Shown here piece by piece: positions 21,275 through 35,276 of a stretch of DNA of 64,000 nucleotides. Made by a program: the position numbers and the translations under genes. Origin of the DNA: Anaeromyces robustus (lineage: Eukaryota; Neocallimastigomycota; Neocallimastigomycetes; Neocallimastigales; Neocallimastigaceae); NCBI GenBank assembly GCA_002104895.1, contig MCFG01000362.1:1-64000 (forward strand), read 5' to 3'. The first letter of the stretch is position 1. Each line of letters starts with the position of its first letter. The notes under the pieces are model-generated. The model did no database searches and was not told the origin of the DNA. It saw only the letters and a list, made by a program, of their open reading frames with translations.

Positions 21275-22829
21275 TCTATTTATTTATTATTTATTTATAT
21301 ATTTATATATTTATTTATTTATTTATTTATTTATTTATAAAATATATTATAATTTATAATATTTATTTATTTATTATGTAAAGTAATTAATTAATTATAC
21401 CAAAAACTAGCGCACTTTATCTATGTTTTAGTCATTAACCAACATATTATTATTATACTCTTTTAATATATTAAAAAACTTTAAAATGTATTAAAACACA
21501 AATCTTAATTATTTTATTTTTCCTTAATTTTTTTTTTTTTTTTTTTACAATATCATATTTTTATATTTAAAGTATTATATATAAATATATTAAGATTTAT
21601 ATAATTAAATATATTAATTAAATAAAAGCAAATAAATCTACTAATTTTTTTTTTTACTTTTACTTTTTCTTTTCTTTCTTTTGTTAATTTTTTTTTTAAA
21701 ATAAAAAAAAAGTATTAAAAAAAAAAACATTTTTCTCTACTTTTAATAATTTTATAATATTATCTTTATATAGACTTTTATAAACCTTTTTATTATTATA
21801 TATATTAATAACTATCATTATAATCATCATACTTTTCATATTATATAGGTAATATACAAGTTGAAATATATATATATATATTTTAATATTAATATTAATA
21901 ATTATTTATGAATATGAATTAATATATTATTTTTTTAATTTATTAAATTTTTAATAATAATAAATAATTTTTACAAATAATAAAAATAATATTGGGAAAA
22001 TTTATAGTAATAAAATTTTTTAATTCTTAAAATTTTTTTTATTGTAATAAAAATTTTTTTTTTTGTTTTTATTTATAAAAAATATATAAATAATACATTT
22101 TTATTAAAATTCGTAATTTTTTTTTATAAAATTCATAAAATTTAAATCTTAAAAAATATTAGACTCTTTAGTTAATAAAGGAAAAAAAAAGACATTTCAC
22201 AATTCATAATCTTTTTAGTAGGTAAATGAAATTTTATCATTGAAATTTAAATATATATTATAAAGAAATTAATAGATATATATGAATAAATATTATATAA
22301 TTATTTTATTCTATTTTTTTAACCAATAGTATAAATTAATAGTAAATAATAATTTTTAATTATTTTTAAAATATGATAAACTTAAATAAATATTAAATAT
22401 TAAATAAATAATAAAATATTTAAATATTATAAAAATTAATAAAATATAGATAATAAAAGTAATTTTTTAAAAACTAAAAAAATAAAATATAAAAAATATA
22501 ATAAATTAAAAGAAAAATAAAAATAAAAATAAAAAAATAAAACAAAATAAAAAGTTAATAATAACATATTATTTATTAATATTTTTTTTTTAATATAATA
22601 TTTTTTTTTAATATATAATTTTATTAATTTATTAATAATTGAAGAATTATTTATAATAAATATTAGAAATAAAAAAGAATATTAAATTAAAGAAAATAAA
22701 AGTAAACAAGCTAACCAAAATAAAAGAAAAAAAAAGAAAAGAAAAAAATAATAATAATAAACATAAATTAATAATAAAACTAAAGAAAATATATAATTGC
22801 AATTAATATAATAAAAATAAAATATTACA
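19688..22829. other. AT-rich intergenic region
   Basis: No convincing gene. It contains poly-A/T runs, a TTACAAA minisatellite (20589-20650), a (TTTA)n stretch near 21240-21345, and one copy of the motif CGATTTTATCAATAA at about 20400 that recurs upstream of the gene at 30352. A 21-bp exon-like segment at 20812-20832 is discussed under rejected items. Confidence 0.6.
20589..20650. repeat. TTACAAA minisatellite
   Basis: About eight imperfect copies of a 7-bp unit (ATTACAA / ATTTACA / ATTAGAA). Non-coding. Confidence 0.85.
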
Positions 22830-25800
22830 ATGAGTGACAATAAAACTCCAGAAATAGAAGAAATGTCAATGAAAATGCCTACTCCAGTAGAAACTGTCGA
22901 CATTGGTCAACAAGAACCACAAGATAAAATATTAATTGATGAAAAAGTTCAATTACAAAGTCCTGTAGAAGAATTACCAGGAATCGAAAATATTCCAGTA
23001 AATAATAATGATAATAAACCTATTCCTTCAAATGATATGGCATCTCAACCATTAGTTCAACCTCTTTCATCAATGACAGAAGTCCCAGTACAACCATTAA
23101 TTCCAAACCTTGTTGGTGATTTTAACTATGATACCACCTCCGGAAAACTACCTTCTCCAGCAAAAAGTAATTCAAATCCATTTCTTAATGACTTAATTAA
23201 TAACGAAAATCAAAATAATACTAATCCATTTGTTGCTCCTCCTCCTTCAGCAAATACTAATCCATTCGTTCTTCCACCCATGCCACAACCAACATCAGCT
23301 TCTGTTAATGACAATCAAACAGAACAAGAACAAAAAGTTAACGAAGAAACTCCAAACTTACCACACGAAAATTTATTTTCTCCAACAGATAATCTCATTG
23401 ATACTGTAATTAATAATAGTAAGCCAAATGATTCAATTATGGATGAAACACCTATGAACGATCATGATTTGTTGGAAACTCCATTTAATATGGAAGCAAA
23501 TAATTCAGATTCATTTGGTTTTGTAATACCAAATAATAATATAAATAATTTTGCTCCACCACCTCAATTTCCTCCACAACAACCACAACAACCACAACAA
23601 CCTGAAATGAATCCTTTTGAAGATCCATTAAACATCATTCATGATTCTGAAACAGAAGAAGCAAATAAAACCCAAAAACCAATTAATATTATTGATTCTT
23701 CTATTCCACCATTACAACAACCAATAGAAACTAACGTTGAAACTCCACAAAATAATACTGTTGATGTTACTGTTCAACAACAAGAAGAAATTATTAATAT
23801 GCCAATGCCAATGCCAATGCCAGCAGTAACAGAAACTAAACCTTCTGTTCCAACTGAAGAAGTTAATGCTGAAGTTACAACAACTAACCAAACTCAAACT
23901 CAAACTCAAGATAAAGAAAATGTTGAGGTTACCGAAGAAAAGAAAGAAGAAACTACAGACTTTTACCCACCTCAACCAGAACCTTTACCAGAAATGCCTA
24001 AACCAAAAGATATTGTATTAGATGAAAATAATGTTGAAAAATTAATCATTACTTCTGATGATATCATTAGTCCAGTTAATATTATGGATGCCGTTATTCA
24101 TAATCAAACTCATACTTCTGATAATTCCACAAATGATCAACTTCAAAATGAAATTAATTATAATTTAATTCCTTCCATTGAAGATGAAAGTCCAATTATT
24201 GAAAAACCAACTGAACATCCTCATGATGAAGATATTGAAGCAATAGATGTAAATAAAAATCAACCACCTCAACCTGAAGGAATAATAAAAATGCCACAAC
24301 CTGTTAATAATGTTAATTCAACTCTTCCAATTGAAGAATCAAAATCTGAAGAACCAAAAACAGAAGAATCAAAACCAGAAGAATTAAAATCTGAAGAATC
24401 AAAACATGAAGAACCAAAACATGAAGAAAAAACTAAAACTGAATCAGTTCATTCTAATGAAGAAGTTAAAAGTGCTAAAACTGAAATAGGAAAAATTAGA
24501 AAACTTAAGTCTGAAGATAAGGAACCATCTTTCAAATTAAGTGCTAAAAGTAAATCAGAAAAACCAAAATCTTCTACTACTTCTACTTCTACATCTACAA
24601 CTATTAAACGTCCATCTGGTACTACTTCCAAATTAACCCATGAAACAACTTCTACAAAACTTAGAAATGTTAAACCATCTATTTCTTCTTCAAAAGGTTC
24701 TCTTTCTTCTTTACATAATAGTAAATCTTCTTTAGCTTCTAGTAGATTAACTCATAAACCATTAACAAAAAGTGCTACTTCATCTACTACTAGACTTCAT
24801 CCAACTTCAACTTCAAATTCAAAATCTACTACTACTACTTCTTCTACTACTACTACAAAAACTAAACCTCCTCTTTCAAGAATGACTTCTAATGCTTCAA
24901 CATCAACTACAGCCTCTTCAAAAGCTGGAACTTTACATAAACCATCTACTATTCCTTCCTCTCATACTGGTACTACTATTAGACATGGTATTAACACTAC
25001 TCCTAAATCATCTACTCTTAAATCAACTACTAAAACTACAAAACCTTCTACTACTTCACCAGTTTCTACTACGACTAAATCTAGATTAGGTATTTCTTCA
25101 CCTTCTGCCACTAGATCTAAAATTGGTACTACTCCTTCATCTTCTCTTACAAAATTAAAAACTAGTTCTTCCTCTACTGCTACTACTACCACACCAGCTT
25201 CTAAAACTTCTAGACTTGGTGTTAGTTCTAGAACTCCTACATCAAAAATTTCATCTAGTACTTCAAGATCAATTTCAAAATCAACTACTCCTACTAGTTC
25301 TAGAACTCCAGTTAAATCTAGTCTTGCTTCAGGAACATCAACTAGTAGATTAGCTTCTAGAGCTAAACCAAATACTACTACTTCATCTACTATAAGAAAA
25401 GCTTCTTCTACAGTTATTACAAAATCAAAATCCTCTGAAAAAACACCACTTTCTAGTAAGAATTTATATATATATAAATATATATTTATTTAAACATATT
25501 TAATAATATATATATATGGTTTTTTTTTTTTTTTTTTTTTTTTTTGACTTTATAATTTCAATAATATAATATAATAATAATTAATATTTTATATTAAAAA
25601 AAAATTTAATTTTTTTTTTTTCTTATTTTTTAAAAAAAAAAAAATATTATAGGTAAGACAAAATCTTCTTCTATGATTAATAATACTTCTGCTGATAAAG
25701 AAACTATTGAAAAACAATCAAAGAAAATTAAAGACTTAGAACAAAAGATTAAGGTATATTTCTCTTTTAAATAATAAAAAATAATTAATAAAATAAAATA

Positions 25801-25904
25801 AATTAAATTAAATTAATCATAAATATAATAATTGTTTCAATATATATTTAAATATTTATTTTATCAAAACATAGGACTTAAACGATCAAATTAAAGAACA
25901 AGTA

Positions 25905-25961
<57 letters not shown>

Positions 25962-28655
25962 TTTCTATTCATATATTTATATTTATTATGAATTATATAT
26001 TATACAATATATACTAATATAATATTGCTTATAACTTTATTTTCAAAAATTATTATATTATAGATTCTTGTTTCTTCTGTTGCAAGTAAACAAGATCTTA
26101 ATAAAGCTATAAATGGTTTAAAAGATAATATAAAGGTATAAAATTATTAAATATATATCATATATAAATAATAATAATAATAATCATAGAGAAAAAAAAT
26201 TTATTTATATTTTAAATAAATTATATATGTATTAATACAATATAAAATATATTTATGGTTGACTTTACAGCAATTATGTGAAAATAATAATGAAAATGTT
26301 AATATTGATGAAGTTAGCAATTCTATCAATGAATCATTTGGTATTATTGAAGTATGTATTTTTATTTTTTATTTTTTTCTAATAAATATTTTAATTATAA
26401 TAATAATAATAATTCTATAAATAACTAAATAAATAAATAATACATATTTTTTTTTTATTTAATATACTATTATATTAATATTTTAATAATATTTAGAATT
26501 TTGCTAATTTAATTGAATCCCAAGAACAAAATTACGGTAAATTAAAGGTTGAAACTGCTAAATTAAATCAAAACTTAGCTGTAAGTTAATTATTACTATT
26601 CTTTTTAATCTACATTTAAAAATATATATTTATATATATTATAATAAAATATCTTTTAAATCATGAATGTACTAATGGATATTATTTGTTTTAATTTATT
26701 TATTATTTTCTAATAATAAATTATGATAATTATTATTGTTATTATTTGAATATAATTGAATATATATATATATATAGAATGTCACTTTATTATGTGACGA
26801 GGAACATAACAAAAAATTAATGGATGATGAAATGTATAAGAATGAAATCAATAGATTACAACAAATGGCTACTTTATTAAACAATTCACTTTCAGTAATT
26901 ATTATAATTTTTTATATATAAAATCAAAAATTTTATTAAATATATTATATATATATATGTCAATATATAATAAGTTGAAATAATTTGTATATTAATATAT
27001 ATTTTTTTTTCATATGATATATGATCTAAATTTATTTATTTATTATTCTTTATTTTATGATAAAAAAAGAGAGTAACTTTATTATGTGACGAAATTAAAA
27101 GAAATCAAAATAATTCAGGAATTGAACAACTTGACACTCAAATTCGCAGTGTTGAACAACCAGTTTTACCTGATGTATATATTAGAATTTTTATTTTTAT
27201 TTTTATTTTACAATAATAGAAAACACTATTAAAAAAAAAATTTTTTTTTTTTTTTATATTAATTTTATATTTTATATTGTAAATATTAATAATAAAAATA
27301 TAATAGAATTCTGACAATGATGAAACGAACAAACTTCGTCAACAATTAGCCAATGTTAACTCAAAATTAGCTGTAAATATTTCTATATACATCAATTAAT
27401 AGAAAATAATATATAATTATATATATATTATATTATATTATTTAAATAATTATTAATGTTAAAACAAAATAATTATTATAATCATAAAAAAAAAACACAT
27501 TTATTAATGAATTAATAAAAAATATCATAATTCTATAGACTGTTACTTTATTATGTGATCAAATTAATAAAGAAAAGAAAAACAATATCAGTAATTTAGA
27601 ACAACAAATAGAACACTTTAAAAACTTAACTATTGAATTAAATAATAGAATTACTGTAAGTCAAAAATAATAAAAAAAAAATTTTTTTTAATTCCATCAA
27701 ATATAAAATAATTAAATAATTAAATATAAAAAGTATATCAATAATATTAAATGTTAAATAAATATATTATATTATCTTTATTTTATTTTATTTTATTATT
27801 ATTCTTATAAATATATATATATATATATAGGATTTAACCTTCTATTGTGATCAAGTTGAACATGGAAAGTCATCAAGTGAGGTAAATAAAAAATATATTA
27901 AATAAATATGATTTTCAAGAGTAATTAAAAAAAAATTATTATAAATTTTTTTATTTAAACAAAAAATATACTTTTTTTTTTCTTTTTTTTTTTTTTTTTT
28001 TTTTTTCATTTTACTTAATAGAATACCGTTGCCGTAAATAACACTGAAATAAATCAAGAAGTAATTAAAATATATATATATATATATTACTTATATGCTT
28101 TTTTTTTTTATTTATTTATATTAATTATATACTAATTATATTATTAATTATAAAATTTATTAATATATAATTTTATATATATATATAATTTTATTACATA
28201 TAAATTATATTATTATTGTTAATTATTGATAGTTGGACGAATATAAAATGATGTTAGAACAAAAAGATTTAGTTATTCAACAACTTCAAAGTCAAATTGA
28301 ACAATTGGAACAAAAAAGTTTAAAAGAAGAAAATGAGGTATACTATTATTGAAAATATACCATTAATTTAATAAACAGTTATAATAATTCTAATATTAAT
28401 ATTAATATTATTCTTTATTTTAATTTGTATACATTTAATTAATATAAAAATATTTATATATAAAATAATGATAACTAAAATATGAATTATAAATAAATGT
28501 AGACTATGAATCAATTAATTCAAGAAAATGCTGCATTAAAATTACAAGTATCTGAATTAAGTGAAAGTAAAACTGATAATATTCCTTTAGACTTAACTGC
28601 TAATACAGAAAATGAATTAGTAGAAGAAATTATTCAAGTTAATGGAAATGAATAA
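22830..28655 (+). CDS. NPF-motif, Lys/Ser/Thr-rich coiled-coil protein of unknown function
   Basis: Fourteen exons: 22830-25455, 25653-25753, 25875-25901, 26064-26135, 26271-26351, 26497-26580, 26778-26894, 27070-27174, 27307-27372, 27539-27655, 27831-27881, 28022-28060, 28233-28337, 28503-28655. All introns are GT/AG, the frame closes at TAA, and the product is 1247 residues. The N-terminal part is acidic and Pro/Gln-rich, with four Asn-Pro-Phe motifs (residues 116, 132, 144, 261), the ligand type of EH domains. Residues about 500-545 are a SEEPKxEE-type Glu/Lys repeat. About 570-875 is strongly basic and Ser/Thr-rich with SRLGISS/SRLGVSS repeats, as in microtubule- or actin-binding tails. 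The rest is coiled coil. Exons 3-14 all begin and end in phase 0. Exons 7, 8, 10 and 11 each open with a version of VTLLCDE. The C-terminal exons form a leucine heptad. The family is not recognised. An endocytic or cytoskeletal scaffold is a guess from composition. Existence and exon structure are well supported. Confidence 0.85.
25903..25962. repeat. (ATT)n in intron 3 of the coiled-coil gene
   Basis: About 19 ATT units starting immediately after the donor of exon 3 (GTAATTATT), so the repeat begins at the 5' splice site itself. Confidence 0.9.
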
Positions 28656-30351
28656 GATATTTATTAAAAAAGATATTAAAAAGGAAAAAAAAATAATAAT
28701 AATATAATATAATATATAATATAATATGAATGATAATTTATTTCACAATATCTATATATAATAGAATTTAAAGGAAAAAAAAAAACAAAAACAAAAACAT
28801 TTTTATTTATTAATAATACATACTTATTCATTTTTAATTATAATGTTAATATTGTCTAAATTGTCTAAATTGTCTAAATTGAATCTTTGAAATAATCTAA
28901 TAAATACTTTTTTTTTTTGTCAATTTGTACAATTTATTTTATTTTATTTTTTTTTATATTTATATATTTTTAAATGCAATTATAACCTAAAAAAAAAAAA
29001 TAAAAAAATAAAAAAAATAATAATAATATAATATATAATATAAAAAAAAATTAATAAAACCAAATATATAATATTAATGAAAAGTCTTTTTTTTTTCTTT
29101 TTTTAATTGTTATTAAGTAATTTGTAATAAACTAATAAATTGTTTTATTTTATTATTTTATTATTTTATAAAATATAATTTAAATATAAAATAGAAATAT
29201 AATTATTTATTTAATTATTTAGTTATAAATTTCGTGTAACCTTTATTTTATTTTATTTGATTTTTTATTTTATTTATATTTATATTTACATTTATATTTA
29301 TTTATTATATTTATATTTATATAATGAATTATATTTTTATAAATTTATATCATTTATATAATTAATTATTATTTGTTTTATTTTTTTTATTTTATTTTAT
29401 TTTATTTTATATAAATAATGATATAAAAATTATTAAAAATGACACAAACAAAAAAGTAAATTTTTAATAAATAATATTAAATTACAATATATAAAAAAAA
29501 TTATCTTTTGAATTTTTTAATTATTTTAAAAAAAAAAAAATTTTTTTTTATTCTTTTTTATTTTTTTTAATTACTTTATATATTAATTAATTAATTTTAT
29601 ATATTAAGCCAGTAGAAAGGCTTTTAAATTGGTATATATATAAATTTATATCTCTAACTTTAAAAACTTTTTTATTTTTAATTTTAAAAAGGAAAAAAAA
29701 AATAAAAAATAAAATAAAATATAAATAAAATATAATACAATAAAAGAAAAATAAAATAAAAACAAAATATAAAAAAAATATATAAAAAAATAAATAAAGA
29801 AAATTCATAATTATTATCATAAAATTAATATAATTATATTCATTATTTAATTCAATATATATTAATATTACATTACAATAAATTAATAGATAATTAAAAA
29901 AATTATCGTTTTTTTTTTATTATTGTTTTTTCCTTTTCATATTAATGCATAGTTATATCATAAACATCCACCACATTTTTTTTATTTAATACCAAAACAC
30001 GATTTTATCAATAACTTTATAAAAAAAAAAGTTTAAATTAGTAATTAAATGAAAAAAAAAAAAATAGAAAATTAATATTAATATCGAATTTTAATTTAAA
30101 CATATTTATAAAAAAAGGTATTTTATTATTTCAAAGTCATATTCTAAAGAAAAAAAAAAGATTATAACAATAAAAAAGTAATTACAAAAAAAAAATATGA
30201 CATATTAATTATCAATAATAAAATATTAATATATTACAATATAAAGGCTTTTATATTTTCATGAAAATATATATTATAAAATAATTAACAAAATAATCAT
30301 TCAAAGCAAAATTATTTATTTCTTTAGTATTATATATAGAAAAGTATAACC
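28656..30351. other. Intergenic region
   Basis: No gene was found. It contains a 9-bp TTGTCTAAA tandem repeat at 28852-28881, (TTTTA)n stretches, A/T homopolymers, and at about 30002 a copy of CGATTTTATCAATAA some 350 bp before the next start codon. The minus-strand frame at 29587-29820 is Phe/Tyr-only and not coding. Confidence 0.6.
28852..28881. repeat. TTGTCTAAA tandem repeat (9 bp, 3.3 copies)
   Basis: Three perfect copies plus TTG, about 200 bp after the stop of the coiled-coil gene, probably in or near its 3' UTR. Confidence 0.9.
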
Positions 30352-30763
30352 ATGATATGTAACAATAACAGTAATAATATTAAGATATCTAAAAAAAGAA
30401 AAATGGAAAAAGTATTAATTCCATATCCAAGTCCATTAAAAACACCAAAAAAGGCGAAATTATTGATTGAAAATGATGATAATAATCATCACGAGGATTT
30501 ATATTATCATCAAGAACATTATTCCCTTTATAATAATAATCATTATAATGATCAAATAACACCACTTAAATCACCTATACCCTTTTCAACAAATACTCTA
30601 ATTTATGAAAATGAAACCAATCCTACTAATAATACTAATAATAAAAATATAAACATTTTTGAATCACCATTAATTAATTACAGTTAAGATTAGATTACAT
30701 AAAATATATATTTTTTTGTATTTAAAAATAAATTTATAATATATAGATATAATTCTTTTATTA

Positions 30764-30794
<31 letters not shown>

Positions 30795-32977
30795 GATTAT
30801 TATATTAAAATATTGATAAAAAAAACTTTTTTATCAATATTCTCATTTATTATTAATATGAATAATTGAATTATTTTTTTAATTGTTTTTTCTTAATAAT
30901 ATAATTTAATAATTTTATAATAATATAATATTTATTAAATTTTTAAATGATTTATATAAATAAAGTTATATAAAATTTATTAATAAAATTATTTTATTAT
31001 ATATTATTATTAATAATTATAACATAAAAAAAATCTTTTTATTAAAAGATATAAGAAAACAATGTCAAGTATTACAATTTCCTAAAAAAACTGTATCAAA
31101 TAATAATATAAATCATAATAATTCAAAATTATTAACCACTACAACTACAGCTGACAACAATACAATTTTAAACATTAAAAATTTTAATATACTCAGTTCT
31201 AATAATAAAAAGGGTATTAAAGGTATCATCCATATGTTATAAGTATTTAATTATTAAATAAATAAATAAAATTTATTAATTAATTAATTAATTAATTCAT
31301 TAATTAATTGAATAAATTTAATACACTAATTAATAAACTAATCTTATAAATAATTTATTATATTATTATTTTTTCACATTATTTTATTCTCATTATTATT
31401 ATTTTTATTATTATTTCGTTTTATTATTTTTATAATTATTAATTTCTTGTTTTATTATTACTATAATTATTATTATTATTATAAATTTTAAATTCATTCT
31501 TTTTTTTTATTTACTCATAAAAATATTAATATATAAAATAAAAATGATAATAAATAATAATCAAAAGAAAAAAGAAAACAGACTGCCCGTGAAAATATTA
31601 ATAAAAAAGAATTAAAAAAAATTGAAAAAAAAGATCAATTTACTCCTGATGAATTTCCTTCCATGAAAAAGAAAAACGAAAAAACAATTAAAGAATTTTA
31701 TATAAATTCAAATTTATTAAACCATGACTATCCAATAAAAATTGAAGAAAAAATTGGTATTGGCTTAATATATTATTTTAAATTAAACTATATATTAATA
31801 TATATTTATAATATATGAATTTTGATAAAACTTTGATCTTAAAAAATTTTTTTTAAAAAAAAATAAATTTACAAGCATAATAAATACCTTTTTTTTTTAT
31901 TTCTTATATATTAATACTTTAAAAAAAATACATTATATAGATAAAACAGTTTATTCAGTTAAAATACCAGGTGTTTATCTTTATATTATTAATAATTTTA
32001 TTGTTCAAATTTCTATTGCTTATTCTAGGTAAATACTAAAAAAATAATTAATGTATATTATTTTTATTTAACTATGAATAAAAAAATTGAAAAAGAAAAG
32101 TCTTCTATTATTTATAAATATATATTCATATAAAAGATAAAAAAATAAAAAACTTTAAACTAGTATACTTTAATTTAAACATTTAGATTAAAGTATATTA
32201 TTTGTTTATTTAAAAAAGATAATATTAAAATGTAATAGAAAAACAATAAATAAGAATAATAAGAATAATAATTAAAAAAATGAATTTTTGGAATATGGAA
32301 AAAATAAAACAAAACAAAATAAAAACAAAACAAAACAAAAATAACAATAATTAATATATACTATTATCATTGTTTTCTTTTTTTTTTTTTTTCACATATA
32401 AATATTCATATTTAATAACATTATTAAATAATATATTTATATACATAGAAAATGTAATTATTATTTATTATTTATTTTTATATTGTTATTAAAATCATTG
32501 TTATCATTTAATTACCCTATTCTTCAACAAATAAAAAAAAATATGATTATATTCGTGTTTATAAAATTAAAATATTATATATATTTTGATTTTTATTATA
32601 AAAATATTTTAAAACATAAAATGTAAAATGTATAATAATATTTTAAATAGTATTTAATTTATTTAATTAAATAAAAAAAAGTTGATAAATAATTCTCAAA
32701 ATATATAATTAAAAACTATAATAAAACTTTTTTTTTAATTTATTTATAAAATAAAGTTTTTTTTATATATTAAAATTTCAATTAAATTATACATAATTAA
32801 TATATTCTAAAATAAATACTAACATATATATTAATATATTTATTTTATTTATTATAAATCACAATTAAAGAAATATCAATACTAGAAATCGATATATTAT
32901 CAATTATAAATATAAAGATAATATAATGGTAAATTGAATTAAATATTATAATTTATATAGAATAAATTGTTTTTTTT

Positions 32978-33010
<33 letters not shown>

Positions 33011-33294
33011 TTTAGATTAATAATATCTATATTATAATAGTATAATAAAGAAAATATAATTAATTTAATATATGCTTAAATAAAAGAAAAAAAATAACAT
33101 CAAGAAAAATAAAAATGTATAAAATAAGATTACTTACCGTTACTAAAATAATTTTATTTTAGAATAATTAACATTAGATTATATTATCAAAAAAATAATT
33201 AATTTTACTTTTTTTAATTTCTACTTTTTTTTTTTTTTTACTTTTGTAATATTTTTATTTCTTTTATTAAAATATATATAAGTATTAATAATTC

Positions 33295-33341
<47 letters not shown>

Positions 33342-33968
33342 ATTTTTCATTCTATTTTTACATTTTAATTCATGTATATTAATATTTTTTTTTTAATATC
33401 ATAATTATTATAATAATATAAAACAAGAAATGTATAATTTTCGTAATAGCTAATACAATACAAGGTACAAATCGATATAAATTACCATTTACAGCAATTA
33501 TTAATTCAAAATCTCAATTAATTATAGGTAATGCATATATTTTATTAATTTATTAATATTAATAAATGATTTTTTTTTTTTTACTTTTATTACATATATT
33601 TAAATTTCAATTATTATATATATAAATATAAATAAATAACTTTAAAAAAAATTCATTTATATATTTTTTAGTTTTTCTTTTTTTTTTTATTATTATAATT
33701 AATATTTATTATTTCAATTCATAATATTATATATCCATACCATTTATATATATTTTATATATATTATTTTTTTTATTTTTTTTTTACAATTTTTTTTATA
33801 AACTTAAAAAAAAAAGATAAAAAAAACTGGATATTAAAAGATATATATAATATATTTCCCAAACAAAATCTAAAAAACATTAATAATATTAACACTTCGT
33901 TATTAAAAAGCTATAAACAATATTCTGAAAAATTTGAAATATTAATAACAAAAAGAAAGAACAAATAA
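30352..33968 (+). CDS. Multi-exon hypothetical protein, about 338 residues
   Basis: Proposed exons: 30352-30682, 31049-31222, 31568-31756, 31941-32028, 32449-32453 (5-nt microexon), 33450-33527, 33817-33968. With the microexon the frame closes at TAA after 338 residues. Without it, exon 4 (ending in phase 2) meets an immediate stop in the next exon. Visible sequence: a basic N-terminus (KISKKRKMEK), two proline-directed kinase-type sites (SPLKTPKK, TPLKSP), an Asn-rich middle, a Lys/Glu helical stretch (ELKKIEKKDQ), then a more globular C-terminus with alternating hydrophobics (VYSVKIPGVYLYIINNFIVQ, later KNWILKDIYNIFPKQN). The first donor is GTTAAG, which is atypical, and the 1.4-kb stretch between exons 4 and 6 is long for this genome. 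The family is not recognised. The coding exons stand out by complex codon content, so a gene is likely; the exact model is uncertain. Confidence 0.6.
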
Positions 33969-35276
33969 AATTATACTTCAAAAAAATAAAATAAAATAAA
34001 ATAAAATAACACATATTATTAAAATATTCTCTTTTTTTTTTTATAATTATCTACCAATAACATATAATAAAATTGATAAAACAAAGCATTATAATTATAA
34101 AAGGTATATTTTATAATAACGATTAATTTTTAAATAATTAATTAATCTTTCTTTTTTTTTTAAATATACAACTTCATTTTATTTAAAACTTTTTTTTCAA
34201 AAAAAAAAAATAATACATTAAAAAAAATAATTATTAAATATTATAATAATAATAAAAATTTCATTATATAGTAATATTTATGAAAAAAAAAAAAAGTATA
34301 TTACAGATAATATATATTAAAGCATAAAAACAGAATTTTTAATAAAAAAAAATATTAAAAAAATATAGTTTTATAGTTTTATTCGCCTTCTTTTTGATCT
34401 TTTCTTTTATTAATAATTTGTAACATTTTATTAGCATAAATATAATAATAATAAAAAAAAAAAAAGAAAAAAAAAATTTTTTTTTTCATTACTTTTACAC
34501 TATTTATAAAAGAATAATTAACTTTATTTTTAATAAATCCTTTTTAGTTAAAATATATAAAAAATTTTTTCTTCAATTATTAATAATTGCTATTTAAACT
34601 CTTAATGAGCAAATAAAAAAAAATTAAAAAAAAAAAAAAAAAGATTTCTTTACCAATATATAAAATATTTAAATATAAATTATAATTATTTTTTTTAAAA
34701 AAAAAAAACTTTTTTTTTTCAAATTTAAAATTTATTAACTAAATTTTCTTTTTTTTTTTTTTTTTTTAATTTATTTTTTATTATTTATATATAATATCTT
34801 TTGTCTAAAAAAAAAATTTTATATATATTAGTACCAAAAAAGTTAAAATAAAAAAAAAAAATTTTTTTTATTAATTAATATTGAAAAAAAAAAAAAGTAG
34901 TAAAAATATTACTTAAAAATTTTACTATTAATTCTTTATAAAAATAATAATAATAATAATAATAAAAATGAAAGTAAAAAGATAAATAATTAAAAAGGAA
35001 AAAAAGAAGATTTATTTAAAATATAAAGGAAATAAGTAAAAATAATTATATATATATAAAAAGGATTATTTAAAAGCATAAGTTTTATGTAACAAGTACC
35101 AGAGCTCAATTCGTTTTTTTAATCAAGAAGAAGTAAAAAAAAAATTTAAAAAAGTTTAAAATAATATATAATATAAAAATTCCAAGCACCCAATACCCCA
35201 TTATATTAAAATCATTTTAAAATTAACATTTAATATATAAATTATATAATTATAATATTAATATATTATTAAATTG
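33969..35276. other. Intergenic region and likely promoter of the giant gene
   Basis: No gene was seen. Poly-A and poly-T runs dominate. A slightly more complex stretch (35081-35200, with AACAAGTACCAGAGCTCAATTCG) precedes the uORFs and may be transcribed leader. Confidence 0.5.
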
